The translations under genes and the position numbers were made by a program. This document shows, piece by piece, positions 9,393 through 19,300 of a stretch of DNA of 64,000 bases. Below the pieces are notes generated by a model that was not told the DNA's origin, searched no databases, and saw only the letters and a list, made by a program, of their open reading frames with translations. The stretch spans positions 3,029,001 to 3,093,000 of the forward strand of contig NZ_CP140706.1 in NCBI RefSeq assembly GCF_034555375.1. The letters run 5' to 3'. This DNA is from Pseudomonas sp. B33.4 (GTDB taxonomy: Bacteria; Pseudomonadota; Gammaproteobacteria; Pseudomonadales; Pseudomonadaceae). Position 1 is the stretch's first letter, and each line of letters begins with the position of its first letter.

Positions 9393-10223
9393 TCATTTCA
9401 CGGCACCGAACGAGAGGCCGCGCACCAGTTGCTTCTGGCTGATCCAGCCGAAGATCAGAATCGGCGCACACGCCAGGGTCGACACCGCCGACAACTTGGC
9501 CCAGAACAAGCCTTCCGGACTCGAATACGAGGCGATCAACGCCGTCAGTGGCGCGGCTTTCGACGAGGTCAGGTTCAGCGACCAGAACGCCTCGTTCCAG
9601 CACAGGATCAGCGACAGCAGCACGGTGGAAGCGAGGCCACCCTTGGCGATCGGCAGCAGCACGCGGACCATTTCCTGCCACAGCGTGGCGCCGTCGAGGC
9701 GCGCGGCTTCGAGGATGTCTTTGGGGATGTCCTTGAAGTAGGTGTAAACCATCCAGACCACGATCGGCAGGTTGATCAGCGTGTAGATCACGATCAGTGC
9801 GATGCGCGTGTCGAGCAGGCCAAAACTCTTCGCCAGCAGGTAGATCGGCATCAGCACGCCCACCGGCGGCAGCATCTTGGTCGAGAGCATCCACAGCAGT
9901 GTGCCTTTGGTGCGCTGGGTTTCGTAGAACGCCATCGAGTAGGCCGCCGGCACCGCGATCAACAGGCACAAAGCTGTGGCACTGAAGGAAATCACCACCG
10001 AGTTCCAGGCGAAGCTGAAGTAGTCGCTGCGCTCGTTGATGTGCAGGTAGTTCTCCAGCGTCGGCGTGAAGATGAACTGCGGCGGCGTGGCGAACGCGTC
10101 GATTTCGGTCTTGAAACTGGTCATCACCATCCAGAAGATCGGGAAGAAAATCACGATCGCGATGGCCCAGGCCAGGGTGCCGAGCAGCAGGCTTTGCAGC
10201 CGGCGGGATTGTTGAAGAGTCAT
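9393..10223 (-). CDS. mtlG: Polyol ABC transporter permease (MalG type)
   Basis: A 276-residue inner-membrane permease of the carbohydrate CUT1 ABC family. About six membrane segments are visible, starting with LGTLAWAIAIVIFFPIFWMV. The cytoplasmic EAA loop that docks on the ATPase reads EAARLDGATLWQEMVRVLLPIAKGGLAST. It pairs with MtlF to form the channel for mannitol, sorbitol and arabitol. It begins 8 bases after mtlF ends. The C-terminus RGLSFGAVKG-like end (GLSFGAVK) is typical of MalG relatives. Confidence 0.95.
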   Translation of the reverse strand: MTLQQSRRLQSLLLGTLAWAIAIVIFFPIFWMVMTSFKTEIDAFATPPQFIFTPTLENYLHINERSDYFSFAWNSVVISFSATALCLLIAVPAAYSMAFYETQRTKGTLLWMLSTKMLPPVGVLMPIYLLAKSFGLLDTRIALIVIYTLINLPIVVWMVYTYFKDIPKDILEAARLDGATLWQEMVRVLLPIAKGGLASTVLLSLILCWNEAFWSLNLTSSKAAPLTALIASYSSPEGLFWAKLSAVSTLACAPILIFGWISQKQLVRGLSFGAVK

Positions 10224-10231
10224 GGCAGGCC

Positions 10232-11158
10232 TCAGGCTTTGTCAGTCAGGTTTTTGCCGATCATCCGCACCAGAATGATCGCGGCGATGTTGGCGATGAC
10301 CACGGCAATCAAGCCGCCCGCCGAAGCCATGCCGACGTCGAACTGCACCAGCGCCTGGTTGTAGATCAGGTAGGCAAGATTGGTCGAGGCATAACCGGGG
10401 CCACCGTTGGTGGTGGTGAAAATCTCGGCGAACACCGACAGCAGGAAGATCGTCTCGATCATCACCACCACGGCAATCGGCCGTGCCAGATGCGGCAGGG
10501 TCAGGTGCCAGAAGATCGCGATCGGCCCGGCACCGTCGAGGCGCGCGGCTTCTTTCTGTTCCTGGTCGAGGGACTGCATGGCTGTCATCAGAATCAGGAT
10601 GGCGAAGGGCAGCCACTGCCACGAAACAATGATGATGATCGACAGCAGCGGGTAGTGCGCCAGCCAGTCCACCGGTTGCGCGCCGAATAGCTTCCAGATA
10701 TAGGCGAGGATCCCCGAGACCGGATGGAATATCAGGTTCTTCCAGATCAGTGCGCCGACCGTGGGCATGATGAAGAACGGCGAAATCAGCATGACCCGGA
10801 CGATGCCGCGACCGAGAAACTCGCTGGCCTCCAGCAAGGCGCTGATCAACACACCGAGGACCACGCTGATCAGCAACACGCTACCCACGAGCAGCAGTGT
10901 ATTGGTGGCACCGGGCATGAAGCCTGAGTCGGTCAGAAAGTAAGTGAAGTTTTCCAGCCCGACGAACTCGTTTTCACCGGGGTAGAGCAGGTTGTAGCGG
11001 ATCATCGAGAAGTAGATGGTCATGCCCAGCGGCACGATCATCCACAGCAGCAACAGGGCCACTGAAGGGCTGACCAGAAACCAGCCGGGATTGCGTACGC
11101 GGACCTTGCGCGCAGGTTGCGACAGGTCGAGGTGGGCTTTGGCAGTTGAAGTATTCAT
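10232..11158 (-). CDS. mtlF: Polyol ABC transporter permease (MalF type)
   Basis: A 308-residue inner-membrane permease, partner of MtlG. A hydrophilic N-terminus of about 25 residues precedes the first membrane segment (VSPSVALLLLWMIVPLGMTIYFS). The EAA loop is EAARLDGAGPIAIFWHLTLPHLARP. Later segments include FLLSVFAEIFTTTNGGPGYAST, a hallmark stretch of CUT1 permeases. It is separated from mtlE by a REP pair and closely followed by mtlG. Confidence 0.95.
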   Translation of the reverse strand: MNTSTAKAHLDLSQPARKVRVRNPGWFLVSPSVALLLLWMIVPLGMTIYFSMIRYNLLYPGENEFVGLENFTYFLTDSGFMPGATNTLLLVGSVLLISVVLGVLISALLEASEFLGRGIVRVMLISPFFIMPTVGALIWKNLIFHPVSGILAYIWKLFGAQPVDWLAHYPLLSIIIIVSWQWLPFAILILMTAMQSLDQEQKEAARLDGAGPIAIFWHLTLPHLARPIAVVVMIETIFLLSVFAEIFTTTNGGPGYASTNLAYLIYNQALVQFDVGMASAGGLIAVVIANIAAIILVRMIGKNLTDKA

Positions 11159-11193
11159 GGCAGTAACCGATTCGACAGGCGAATGAAGATCCC

Positions 11194-11284
11194 CTGTAGG
11201 AGTGAGCCTGCTCGCGATAGCGGTGTGTCAGTCACCGCTTTGTTGGATGGAGAACCGCTATCGCGAGCAGGCTCACTCCTACAA
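11194..11284. repeat. REP pair between mtlE and mtlF
   Basis: Inverted copies of the GTAGGAGTGAGCCTGCTCGCGATAGCGG element: forward at 11195-11223 and reverse at 11255-11283. They lie in the 148-base gap after the binding-protein gene, the same place where E. coli malE carries REPs. Confidence 0.93.
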
Positions 11285-11306
11285 AAGCAAGAGCGAGCGC
11301 TGAAAG

Positions 11307-12617
11307 TTACTTTGGATAACCGGCGCGCTTCATCTCGCGTTCAGTGGTTTGCTGCGCAGCCGCCAAGGCTTGATCCACCGTGGTCTGGCCGATCAGTGCC
11401 GCCGAGAACAGCTTGCCGACCTGGGTGCCCACCGCCTGGAACTCAGGAATGGTCACCAGTTGAATACCGATGTACGGCACCGGTTTCAGCGTCGGTTTGC
11501 TCGGATCAGCCGCTTTCAACGATTCCAGGGTGACCTTGGCGAACGGCGCTGCGCTCATGTAAGCGTCGCTGTAGGTCGAGGCGCGAGTGCCTGGCGGTAC
11601 GTTGGCAATGCCGTCAGTCTTGGCGACCAGCTCGCCGTACTCCTTGGACGTCGCCCAGGCGCTGAATTCTTTCGCTGCGTCTTTGGCTTTGGAGCTGGTC
11701 GGAATCGCCAGCGCCCATGAGTACAACCAGGCCGAACCTTTATCAGTGACCTGATGCGGGGCGAAGGTGAAGCCGACGTGATCGGCGACCTTGCTCTGGG
11801 TCTTGTCGGTGACGAACGAGCCGGCGACGCTGGCATCGACCCACATTGCGCATTTGCCGCTGTTGAACAGTGCGAGGTTTTCGTTGAAACCATTGCTGGA
11901 GGCACCCGGCGGCCCGGATTTTTTCATGGTGTCGACGTAGAAATTCAGTGCGTTTTTCCACTCCGGCCCGGTGAATTCCGGTTTCCATTGCTCATCGAAC
12001 CAGCGCGCGCCGTAGGCGTTGGCGACAGTGGTGATCAGCGCCATGTTTTCGCCCCAGCCCGCTTTACCGCGCAGGCAGATGCCGTATTGCTCTTTGTCTT
12101 TGTTGGTGAGTTTTTCGGCGAAGCCGGCGATCTGTTCCCAGGTCGGACGCTCCGGCATGGTCAGCCCGGCATCCTTGAACAGGTCGGTGCGGTAGTAGGT
12201 GATCGAGCTTTCTGCGTAGAACGGCAGGGCGTACAGCGAACCCTTGACCGACAGACCTTCACGCACCGACGGGAACACGTCATCGAGGGCGTAACTGGCG
12301 GGCAGATCCTTCATCGGTTCCAGCCAGCCTTTGCCACCCCACAGTGCCGCTTCGTACATGCCAATGGTCAACACGTCGAACTGACCACCCTGGGTGGCGA
12401 TGTCGGTAGTCAGGCGTTGGCGCAGGACGTTTTCTTCGAGCACCACCCAGTTGAGCTTGATGTCCGGATGCTCGGTCTCGAAGGTTTTCGAGAGCTTTTG
12501 CATGCGGATCATGTCGCTGTTGTTGACGGTTGCGATGGTCAGGGTCTGGGCGCCAATGCTGACGCTGCTGAGGGTCATGCAGGTGAGGGCAAGCAGAGCT
12601 TTTGCAGTGGGTTGCAT
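11307..12617 (-). CDS. mtlE: Polyol ABC transporter periplasmic binding protein
   Basis: A 436-residue extracellular solute-binding protein (MalE-like, family 1) that captures polyols in the periplasm for MtlFGK. The signal peptide ends around SIGAQT. Family features include TVNNSDMIRMQKLSKTFE, LNWVVLEENVLRQRLTTDIATQGGQFDVLTIGMYEA and the ligand-cleft segment around YGARWFDEQWKPEFTGPEWKNAL. The ATG at 12617 is preceded by AGGAG. It is the first structural gene of the operon and should be the most highly expressed; the REP pair after it may help by protecting its message. The operon promoter should lie in 12618-12857. Confidence 0.96.
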   Translation of the reverse strand: MQPTAKALLALTCMTLSSVSIGAQTLTIATVNNSDMIRMQKLSKTFETEHPDIKLNWVVLEENVLRQRLTTDIATQGGQFDVLTIGMYEAALWGGKGWLEPMKDLPASYALDDVFPSVREGLSVKGSLYALPFYAESSITYYRTDLFKDAGLTMPERPTWEQIAGFAEKLTNKDKEQYGICLRGKAGWGENMALITTVANAYGARWFDEQWKPEFTGPEWKNALNFYVDTMKKSGPPGASSNGFNENLALFNSGKCAMWVDASVAGSFVTDKTQSKVADHVGFTFAPHQVTDKGSAWLYSWALAIPTSSKAKDAAKEFSAWATSKEYGELVAKTDGIANVPPGTRASTYSDAYMSAAPFAKVTLESLKAADPSKPTLKPVPYIGIQLVTIPEFQAVGTQVGKLFSAALIGQTTVDQALAAAQQTTEREMKRAGYPK

Positions 12618-12961
12618 CGTGCACTCCTTTTCTGCACCCAGTGGGTTACAGAAGGACAGTTATTGTTTTTGTGTCTTCCGACGACTGGAAGAATGTGCAC
12701 TGATTACAGCCTTCAATCGCAGGGCTGACAAATCATCCCTAGCACTTTTATCGATACTTTTTTGCACTGGGCTTTTGTGGGGTAAACGCAGGGAAGGGGT
12801 TTGCAGCGGTCAGACGCTATCGAATGCGTACAGGTTTCTGATGCCGACGCAGCCCCTTGTAGGAGTGAGCCTGCTCGCGATAGCGGATTGTCAGCCAACA
12901 CATCTGTAAACCTTCATACCGCTATCGCGAGCAGGCTCACTCCTACAGGGGAATTGCGTTG
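12618..12961. promoter_or_regulatory. mtlE upstream region with a REP pair at 12858-12949
   Basis: This 344-base gap between mtlR and mtlE holds two things. The part next to mtlE (12618-12857) must contain the operon promoter and MtlR sites, though no operator repeat was obvious by eye. The part next to mtlR carries a REP pair, GTAGGAGTGAGCCTGCTCGCGATAGCGG forward at 12859-12886 and its inverse at 12918-12947, probably marking the end of the mtlR transcript. Confidence 0.7.
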
Positions 12962-13867
12962 TCAGTGGTGGTTCTGTTCAGTCAGGCGCTGCACCGCGAG
13001 CCTCCGGTAGTGCGACGGCGTCATGCCTTTAAGCTGCTGAAAGCGCCGATTGAAATTGGAAATATTGTTGAAACCGGATTCGAAGCACACCTCGGTCACC
13101 GGTTTGTCGCCGTCGGCCAGCAGCTCGCAGGATTTGCTGATACGCAGGCGATTAACGAATTCGATGAAGTTGCGCCCGGTGGCTTGTTTGAACACCCGGC
13201 TGAAATAAGTCGGCGTCATGCCCAAGTGCTCGGCGACTTCTTCCAGGGAAATGTCGCGGGCGTAATGGCTGAAGATGTAATCGACGGCCCGGTTGGTACG
13301 ATCGATGTTGTGCTCGTCGGCCAGTTGCGGGGTGGTGGCGCCGGACAACAACTGGAAATCATCGCTGGCGGCAAGCAGTTCCATCAGGATGAAAAAGTGC
13401 CCGAGGCGGGTGATGCCCTTACTGTCGGCGATGCGCTGCATCAGTGTCATGGCCTGGCGGATGGTGCGCTTGCAGCGAAACTCGATGCCGTACTGCGCGC
13501 GCTCGAGCAAGGGCGCCAGGCTTTTCAGCTCGGCAAACACCTGGTGGCCGCTCTCGAACAACTCGTCGGTGAAGTTGACCAGCATGTCGCGCTTTTCCAC
13601 CACCTCGTCTTCGGCTACCTGACTGATCCAGTTGTGCGGCAGATTGGGGCCGGTGAGGAACAGGGTTTCGGGGTAAAAGTTGCCGATGTAGTCGCCGATG
13701 AACACCTTGCCGGAGCTGGCGACGATCAGGTGCAGTTCATATTCCTTGTGAAAATGCCAGCGCACCAGCGGACACGGAAAACCATGCTGACGGTAGATGA
13801 TGGACAAGCCGTTATGGTCATCCATCAACTCGTATGAGGGGTCGGTCACGCGGGCGGTTCGGGTCAT
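12962..13867 (-). CDS. mtlR: AraC-family activator of the mannitol operon
   Basis: A 301-residue AraC/XylS regulator: an N-terminal cupin-like sugar-sensing domain (WHFHKEYELHLIVASSGKVFIGDYIG, about residues 38-65) and a C-terminal double helix-turn-helix from about residue 195 (ISLEEVAEHLGMTPTYFSRVFKQATG and VCFESGFNNISNFNRRFQQLKGMTPSHYRR). In P. fluorescens MtlR activates the mtl operon in response to mannitol, sorbitol or arabitol; position just upstream of mtlE in the same direction supports this. It has its own REP-closed transcript. The ATG at 13867 has only a weak ribosome site (AAGTAGC), so the exact start is somewhat uncertain. Confidence 0.93.
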   Translation of the reverse strand: MTRTARVTDPSYELMDDHNGLSIIYRQHGFPCPLVRWHFHKEYELHLIVASSGKVFIGDYIGNFYPETLFLTGPNLPHNWISQVAEDEVVEKRDMLVNFTDELFESGHQVFAELKSLAPLLERAQYGIEFRCKRTIRQAMTLMQRIADSKGITRLGHFFILMELLAASDDFQLLSGATTPQLADEHNIDRTNRAVDYIFSHYARDISLEEVAEHLGMTPTYFSRVFKQATGRNFIEFVNRLRISKSCELLADGDKPVTEVCFESGFNNISNFNRRFQQLKGMTPSHYRRLAVQRLTEQNHH

Positions 13868-13934
13868 GGCGAGCTACTTTTTTGTTATCGCCTGCCGATC
13901 ATGCCTCGTTTCTCGGGGCTTGCGCCAGCTTCAC

Positions 13935-14819
13935 TCAAACAGCCTGCTCGCGGACGGTGCTTCTGGACTTCTCGATGGCTTTTTCCAGATTGGCCATCTG
14001 GCAAAAGCGCACAATGTTCGAGTTTTTTATAAAGTCGAAATTGATAATGTTGCACTTTTTTGCCCAGTCGGATCTGGCTGGATCAAACCAGTTGTCGAGA
14101 TCATCCAGAATTCGCTGAGGGCCGATCCCGAAACATGTGGCTGACAGCGACCATGGGCGAAGTGTGCTGGCGGGTGTGCTCAATACTTCTTTGATGTAAC
14201 CGTGTAAGTTGGTAGAGCTGACAAACTGTTTATCGATCCACTTGTGCTGAATTTTTCCAAGAATCCGGTAGTCCTCGGTTTCCCAGGTCATGGAGGCTGC
14301 CACCATGATTCTCTGCAAAGGGCTGATCGCCTTGAGCTGGCCAAGCGTCAGGTGCAGATTCCGGGTAGGGATCATCCGGTCACCCAGATGCTCCAGCAGC
14401 AATGCCTGAAATCCCGAATGATCGAAGGCGACCTTGTCTTCTCCCAGTTCATGAAAGTCCAGAATGATGAATTCATTGATGTTTCTTTCATAGAAAGCTT
14501 TTATGTCACGGACAAGATCTGCAAGCGTACGGGAAGATCGGTAACCGCCATGATGGAAACTGAACTTGGCCAGGCCTTGCGCTTTATTGTCAGAAGTCAG
14601 GCGTACATCGAGTGCACGAGCGCCGCGATTCAATTGTGAATAAAAGGATACGTCCTGACAGGCAACCAGATTTTTGCCGGGTATCAGTGCATAACCCGCT
14701 TCCCAGTCGCAGCCAGCGTTATGGGCACCCGGCAAGGTCATTTCGAAAAGCGACAAGTTATCAAGTTGCGGCGCGTCGGCCATCCATTGATAGGGTTGAA
14801 AATTTTCATGGTTGTTCAT
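13935..14819 (-). CDS. PI-PLC X-domain phosphodiesterase-like protein
   Basis: A 294-residue protein of the bacterial phosphatidylinositol-specific phospholipase C (X box) superfamily. The start ATG at 14819 is preferred over one three codons upstream because AGGA lies eight bases before it. Catalytic elements align with Bacillus PI-PLC: LPGAHNAG with His33 (general base), RGARALDVRL with Asp71 and Arg73, and FHHGGY with His89/His90 (general acid). The Bacillus Asp33 position is Asn here. FIILDFHEL is the typical later strand. No signal peptide is visible, so if exported it would need another route. It is 134 bases downstream of the glycosyltransferase gene in the same direction and shares the AT-rich composition of the block. 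It could target phosphoinositides or a related phosphodiester; substrate is unknown. Confidence 0.85.
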   Translation of the reverse strand: MNNHENFQPYQWMADAPQLDNLSLFEMTLPGAHNAGCDWEAGYALIPGKNLVACQDVSFYSQLNRGARALDVRLTSDNKAQGLAKFSFHHGGYRSSRTLADLVRDIKAFYERNINEFIILDFHELGEDKVAFDHSGFQALLLEHLGDRMIPTRNLHLTLGQLKAISPLQRIMVAASMTWETEDYRILGKIQHKWIDKQFVSSTNLHGYIKEVLSTPASTLRPWSLSATCFGIGPQRILDDLDNWFDPARSDWAKKCNIINFDFIKNSNIVRFCQMANLEKAIEKSRSTVREQAV

Positions 14820-14953
14820 GTGATACATCCTGCGTTTGATTTATAAGTTTTTTGAAGTGCGCGCAGGATGTTTATAACGGGTGGCGACTGATGGGCAAAG
14901 TCGGCTTTTAATGCAAGTTATGTGAAAGTTTTTGTTTGTATGTTTGACGCCGG

Positions 14954-16246
14954 TTAAATGTTCCGGTTTTTCGCTTCGATCCATTGCGACATATATTGCG
15001 TGCTTTTGTGCGAGTGATGGCGAAGCATACTTCCGGTAAAGTTTTTAGCTCTCAGTTCATGCAAATGCTGTTGGCAATAACGCAGTTTCTCTATCAATGC
15101 CAAACCGTGTACGGACTGTTGATAGCGTTCATTCAGCAGCGTATATCCCGCCTGGCAGGCCTCCTGCCAACGCGCCTCGTCGTTATAAAGCGCCACGGCA
15201 CTGTTGGCCAATTCGATTGCGCTGCCCGTGACAGCGCCGGGCCAGGCGTGGTTGCCGTGCATGCCCTCAGCGCCCACCGGGGTCGTGACGCTGGGCGTGC
15301 CGCACAGCATGGCGTCGATCAGTTTGCCCTTGATGCCGGCACCAAAGCGCAGAGGCGCCAGACAGACCCGCGCAGCCGACATCACCTGCAATGCATCTTC
15401 GGCCCAGTTCATGATATGAAAACCTTCGCTGGCGTTATGCAGTGCCGTGGCTTTCGGCGGCGTATAGGCGCCGTAGATGTGCAGTTGTGCCTGGGGCAAT
15501 TGTTGACGAATCAAAGGCCAGATCGTGCTCTTCATCCACAGCACGGCATCCCAGTTGGGCGCATGGCGGAAGTTGCCGATACTCAAGAAGTGCGCGCGTT
15601 CTGCAAATGCGGCGGCGGTGACCGCAGGTGGGGCGATCATCAACGGACACCAGTGCAGCAATTGCCGGGGCAAGCCGAACTGCTCGATCAATAATTCGAT
15701 TTCCACTTCGGAGATCATCAGGTTGAGATCGCAACGATACAGCGCGGCAATTTCGCGTTTGGCCAGATCGGTGTCGGCCATCAGTTCGAACTCGTCGCGC
15801 AGGGCCGGGGCGAATACATCACTGAAATCATTCTGATCAGGATTGACCTTGAGGCGAGACTTGAGTCGCTGATGACGCGCATGCCGCAGACTTTGCAGGT
15901 CGGACGTTTCCAGCACGCGCAGCGCCTGAGGGCAGTGTTTCTCAACCCGCCAGCCGAACTGCTCTTCCATCATGAACTGGTCGAACAAGACAATGTCCGG
16001 CGCCAGTTCGCTGATGAAATGATCGAAGCTGCTGTTGTTCAGTTCGATGGCGACTTCGCGGATGCCGAGTGCAGCAAGATCGGCTTTGTGCTCTCCGGGA
16101 CCGGCCGGGCTGCTGAAGGTAATGTTCCAGCCTTGTTGCAGAAAGGTTTCGAGGATCTGCATGACGTGCCCGCTCGCCGCTGAGGAGCGCGGCTCTGGCC
16201 AGACGTAACCGATGACCAGAACTTTGGTGTTATCGGATTGGGTCAT
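14954..16246 (-). CDS. GT-B fold glycosyltransferase
   Basis: A 430-residue protein of GT-B architecture, similar to GT4-type enzymes. The N-terminal half has VLVIGYVWPEPRSSAASGHVMQ, a Rossmann start with a possible acceptor loop. The C-terminal half has FLSIGNFRHAPNWDAVLWM and the donor-binding run LAPLRFGAGIKGKLIDAMLCG then TPVGAEG, where the usual Glu of the EX7E-type motif is Asp. No signal or membrane segment is seen, so it acts in the cytosol on a nucleotide-sugar. AGGA lies nine bases before the ATG. It is 75 bases after the giant toxin-like gene and is probably cotranscribed with it. No polysaccharide or LPS genes are nearby, which makes a role in modifying a protein or other partner possible but unproven. 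Confidence 0.85.
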   Translation of the reverse strand: MTQSDNTKVLVIGYVWPEPRSSAASGHVMQILETFLQQGWNITFSSPAGPGEHKADLAALGIREVAIELNNSSFDHFISELAPDIVLFDQFMMEEQFGWRVEKHCPQALRVLETSDLQSLRHARHQRLKSRLKVNPDQNDFSDVFAPALRDEFELMADTDLAKREIAALYRCDLNLMISEVEIELLIEQFGLPRQLLHWCPLMIAPPAVTAAAFAERAHFLSIGNFRHAPNWDAVLWMKSTIWPLIRQQLPQAQLHIYGAYTPPKATALHNASEGFHIMNWAEDALQVMSAARVCLAPLRFGAGIKGKLIDAMLCGTPSVTTPVGAEGMHGNHAWPGAVTGSAIELANSAVALYNDEARWQEACQAGYTLLNERYQQSVHGLALIEKLRYCQQHLHELRAKNFTGSMLRHHSHKSTQYMSQWIEAKNRNI

Positions 16247-16321
16247 GGGTGCAGATCCTCTCGGTGAGAAAAAGGGCGCAATTAGAACACAGCCACAGTG
16301 ATCAAGTGCGGCCTGTGTTCT

Positions 16322-19300
16322 TTAAAAAGCGGGTCTTGCAAGGTCAAGCAGCAACGGCCCCTGGATAAAATTTTCAGGCGTGAGTGTCTTCAATCCATTT
16401 TCTATGATCGAGAGATTGGTTTGAAACGCAGCAGGTGCGGTCTTGCGCTGATCGAGAAGTGAAACAAACAGTGCATACGAATCCGCATTCACAAGTGGAG
16501 GATGGTCATTTACGAAGTAGGGCAGCGACCCTCTGAGTTGCTCAAAATCATCATAGCCCTTTTGTTGTGCAAACCGGCGATGCGGGCTGATTAAGTTCTT
16601 GGGGTGCGCTTTTTTGTACGGATTCTTGGCAAACTCAAACAGCCCGACGGCATCGGTTTTTCCGGCCTGCTCGCCGGCGTAGTACATGTCCAGTGTACCA
16701 TGCCCTCCGTGGGACATTTCGTGCACGAGGACATCTCCAATAATCGCATCGTCATACTTGAACGACTTGTAGTACGCATCCAGATTGTCTGAATAAATCG
16801 CCAGAAACCCGGTTTTTTTCACATTCGCTCCGGCCTCGATGCCTGCTTTCCATTTTGCGTAGCTTTCGAGGCGCAAGGAGGCGAGGACTTCCGGCACGGG
16901 AGGTCGAAAAACTACGTTAGAAAGTTGGACGTGATCTAGATCCTTGCGCATGACGCGCAAGTTTTTATTGATGTATTCAATGGCTTCACTGCTGGTGGTA
17001 CCAAATACATTTTTGAGTAACCAGTCCACCTCATGATCGCTTGCATGTATGTTCGAGATCATCTCTATTGTGTTGTCCAAACTGCCTTTTGCATGCTGAA
17101 TGCCTTTTGTCAGATAGCCTTGTGTGTAACTGAAAGGTGTGGGTTTTGTGAAAAAACGCTTGAAGGGTGAAAAGTTGCTCAGATTGAATACCTTCAACTT
17201 AGGCCCCCACGCCCCCCCGGTCCTAAGATTGAACGCGTGCCATTCCCTGTTGCGTTCAAGCACTGCAATGTCAAGTGTCTGGTCGAGACTGCCGGCCCGC
17301 CGCCAGGTCGCCTGACGCATATCGGTCAGTCGTTCGGCCTTGAACAAATCGTAGGCGTTTGCGCCGCCGGCCAGTTTTCGCAGCTGCGTATTGGCGGTTC
17401 TGACTGCGTTCAGACCGTTTTCGCCGACAAAGACAACGCCCCGCCCTGCAAGTCGCAGGCCCTTGCGTGCCAGCGTCGGCAGCCCGTCGAGCGGGTTGAT
17501 CAGGGACAGGGCTGCACGGGCGATAGCTCTGGAAATTTTCAGTAGTTTGAGTGTTGTCGAGCCTGTTTTGGCGATAATGCTTGCTGCCGTTGAGCCTAGG
17601 CCAACCAACAATCCGAGGACCGAAAGTCCGTCCAGAACGCACCCGCCGATCCCTTCTGACACGCGATCAGCGCGCCCGGAGCGAATGTCTTCAATACATT
17701 GCTTGAAAGGCACGATCACATTGATCACCACCCGCTCGATCTTGTCTTTGGTACTACGCCACTCTTTCAAACCTGTGTAGACATCAAGCGAGTCATACAA
17801 CTCATCGCGGCTCGCAACGGGATGATCGGTCAGTATGCATTCGGCGATGTCATCGGCTGTACGAGAGAAAAACAGCGAGACCGGTCGCACGTCGGTCGCA
17901 CTCAGACTCATGTGCCAAAGTTTCTCTACGACGACACTGGACGTCTGGCTGGTTCGTGGCTCGCTACCTTCGTTGTAGGCCGCAAAGTCCAGAGGCCATT
18001 CCTGAGCTTTGTTTTTTGGCTGGAAGTCTTGCTTGTCGCCAAGATACGAGAGTGTAGGGTGATCATGAATGATCCCGGTGTCTTGCAACATGGCTGCCAG
18101 TTCCGGTCGCGCGCGACACAACCCGCGCAACGTAAACAATTCATAGGCATGCGTTTCGCGTCCGTTCTTGCAGCAGAGAATGATCCCATAACGGCCTTTC
18201 GCCTCATCGCGATCGCTTTGGGTTTCTTCCTGTGGGTTCAGCGGATTGACTTCTTTCCTGACGGTGTAGAGCGTCATGTGCCCATTTGTCAGTGCATACC
18301 GATCCTGCTCCGACATGTTGCAAAGGGCCATTTTGATAACCGACGATAATCCTTGTCGGACGTTCTGATAATAAGTGTCGAAGGCTTTATCAAACAGCTT
18401 TTCAGGCGATCCAAGTTCCCCCAGGCGAGTGAAAGCAGCGGGTGGCGGATTGAAGCCGCTTTGTTGCTTGAACTTCTCCGACAATTTACCTTCTTCAACA
18501 AGGTCGCCGGAGAGGTAAAGATCCAGAATCGACAGGCGCAGCCGTAACAGACTGTTTATTGCGTATTTATTGTTATCCGTACTGGTAGCAATAAAGTCCC
18601 AGAACTCGCTGAGAATGCCTGCCGGATGCGCCGCTTTCAAACCCTCCAACCAACTGCGCTCACCAAAGCTGCCGAGGTAGGTTATTTCGAAAGTTTTCTG
18701 TTCGATATAGCCACCATCTGGCATCACTCTTTTCAGTTCCTGCAACGCGATTTTAGTCCGATCGGGAGGCGTGGTTGACAGGCCCGTTTCGGACTGCCCG
18801 AGCGCTTCCATGTAGCGATTGAAATACGTTGTGGATTTGACCAGAGCGTCTTTGTCGTAGTCCTTTGCCATCCGGTAAGTGATGACGTCATTGAGCACTG
18901 CCCAATTGACTACGGGGATAATTCCGGCGGCGTCGTGTAATTCGTTCTGCTCGGGGGTAACGGGCGCCAGATCCGAAAACGCTTTGATCTGCGCAAACGT
19001 CATCAAGCGTGATGATCCTGGCGATGCTGATTCTATCAACGCCACGGCTTGCGTTATGGCCACCCATCCGGGCTTGTCCAGCGTCAATTCGGACGGGATG
19101 TCCTGAACAAGAAATTCGGGTGCTGTCCCGGCCAGGAGCAGATGCGCTGCCAGCGGCGCGTTGTCCGGTTCGATCAAACCTTTGGCAATCAGATGCAGTT
19201 CAAGGTCTTCGCGCACTTGTGCGACGCTGCGTGTTGCGTTCAAGGGTTGATAGACGTCATACCCCGCGATGGAGGGCTCATCGGACTGCGCTTCGATATC

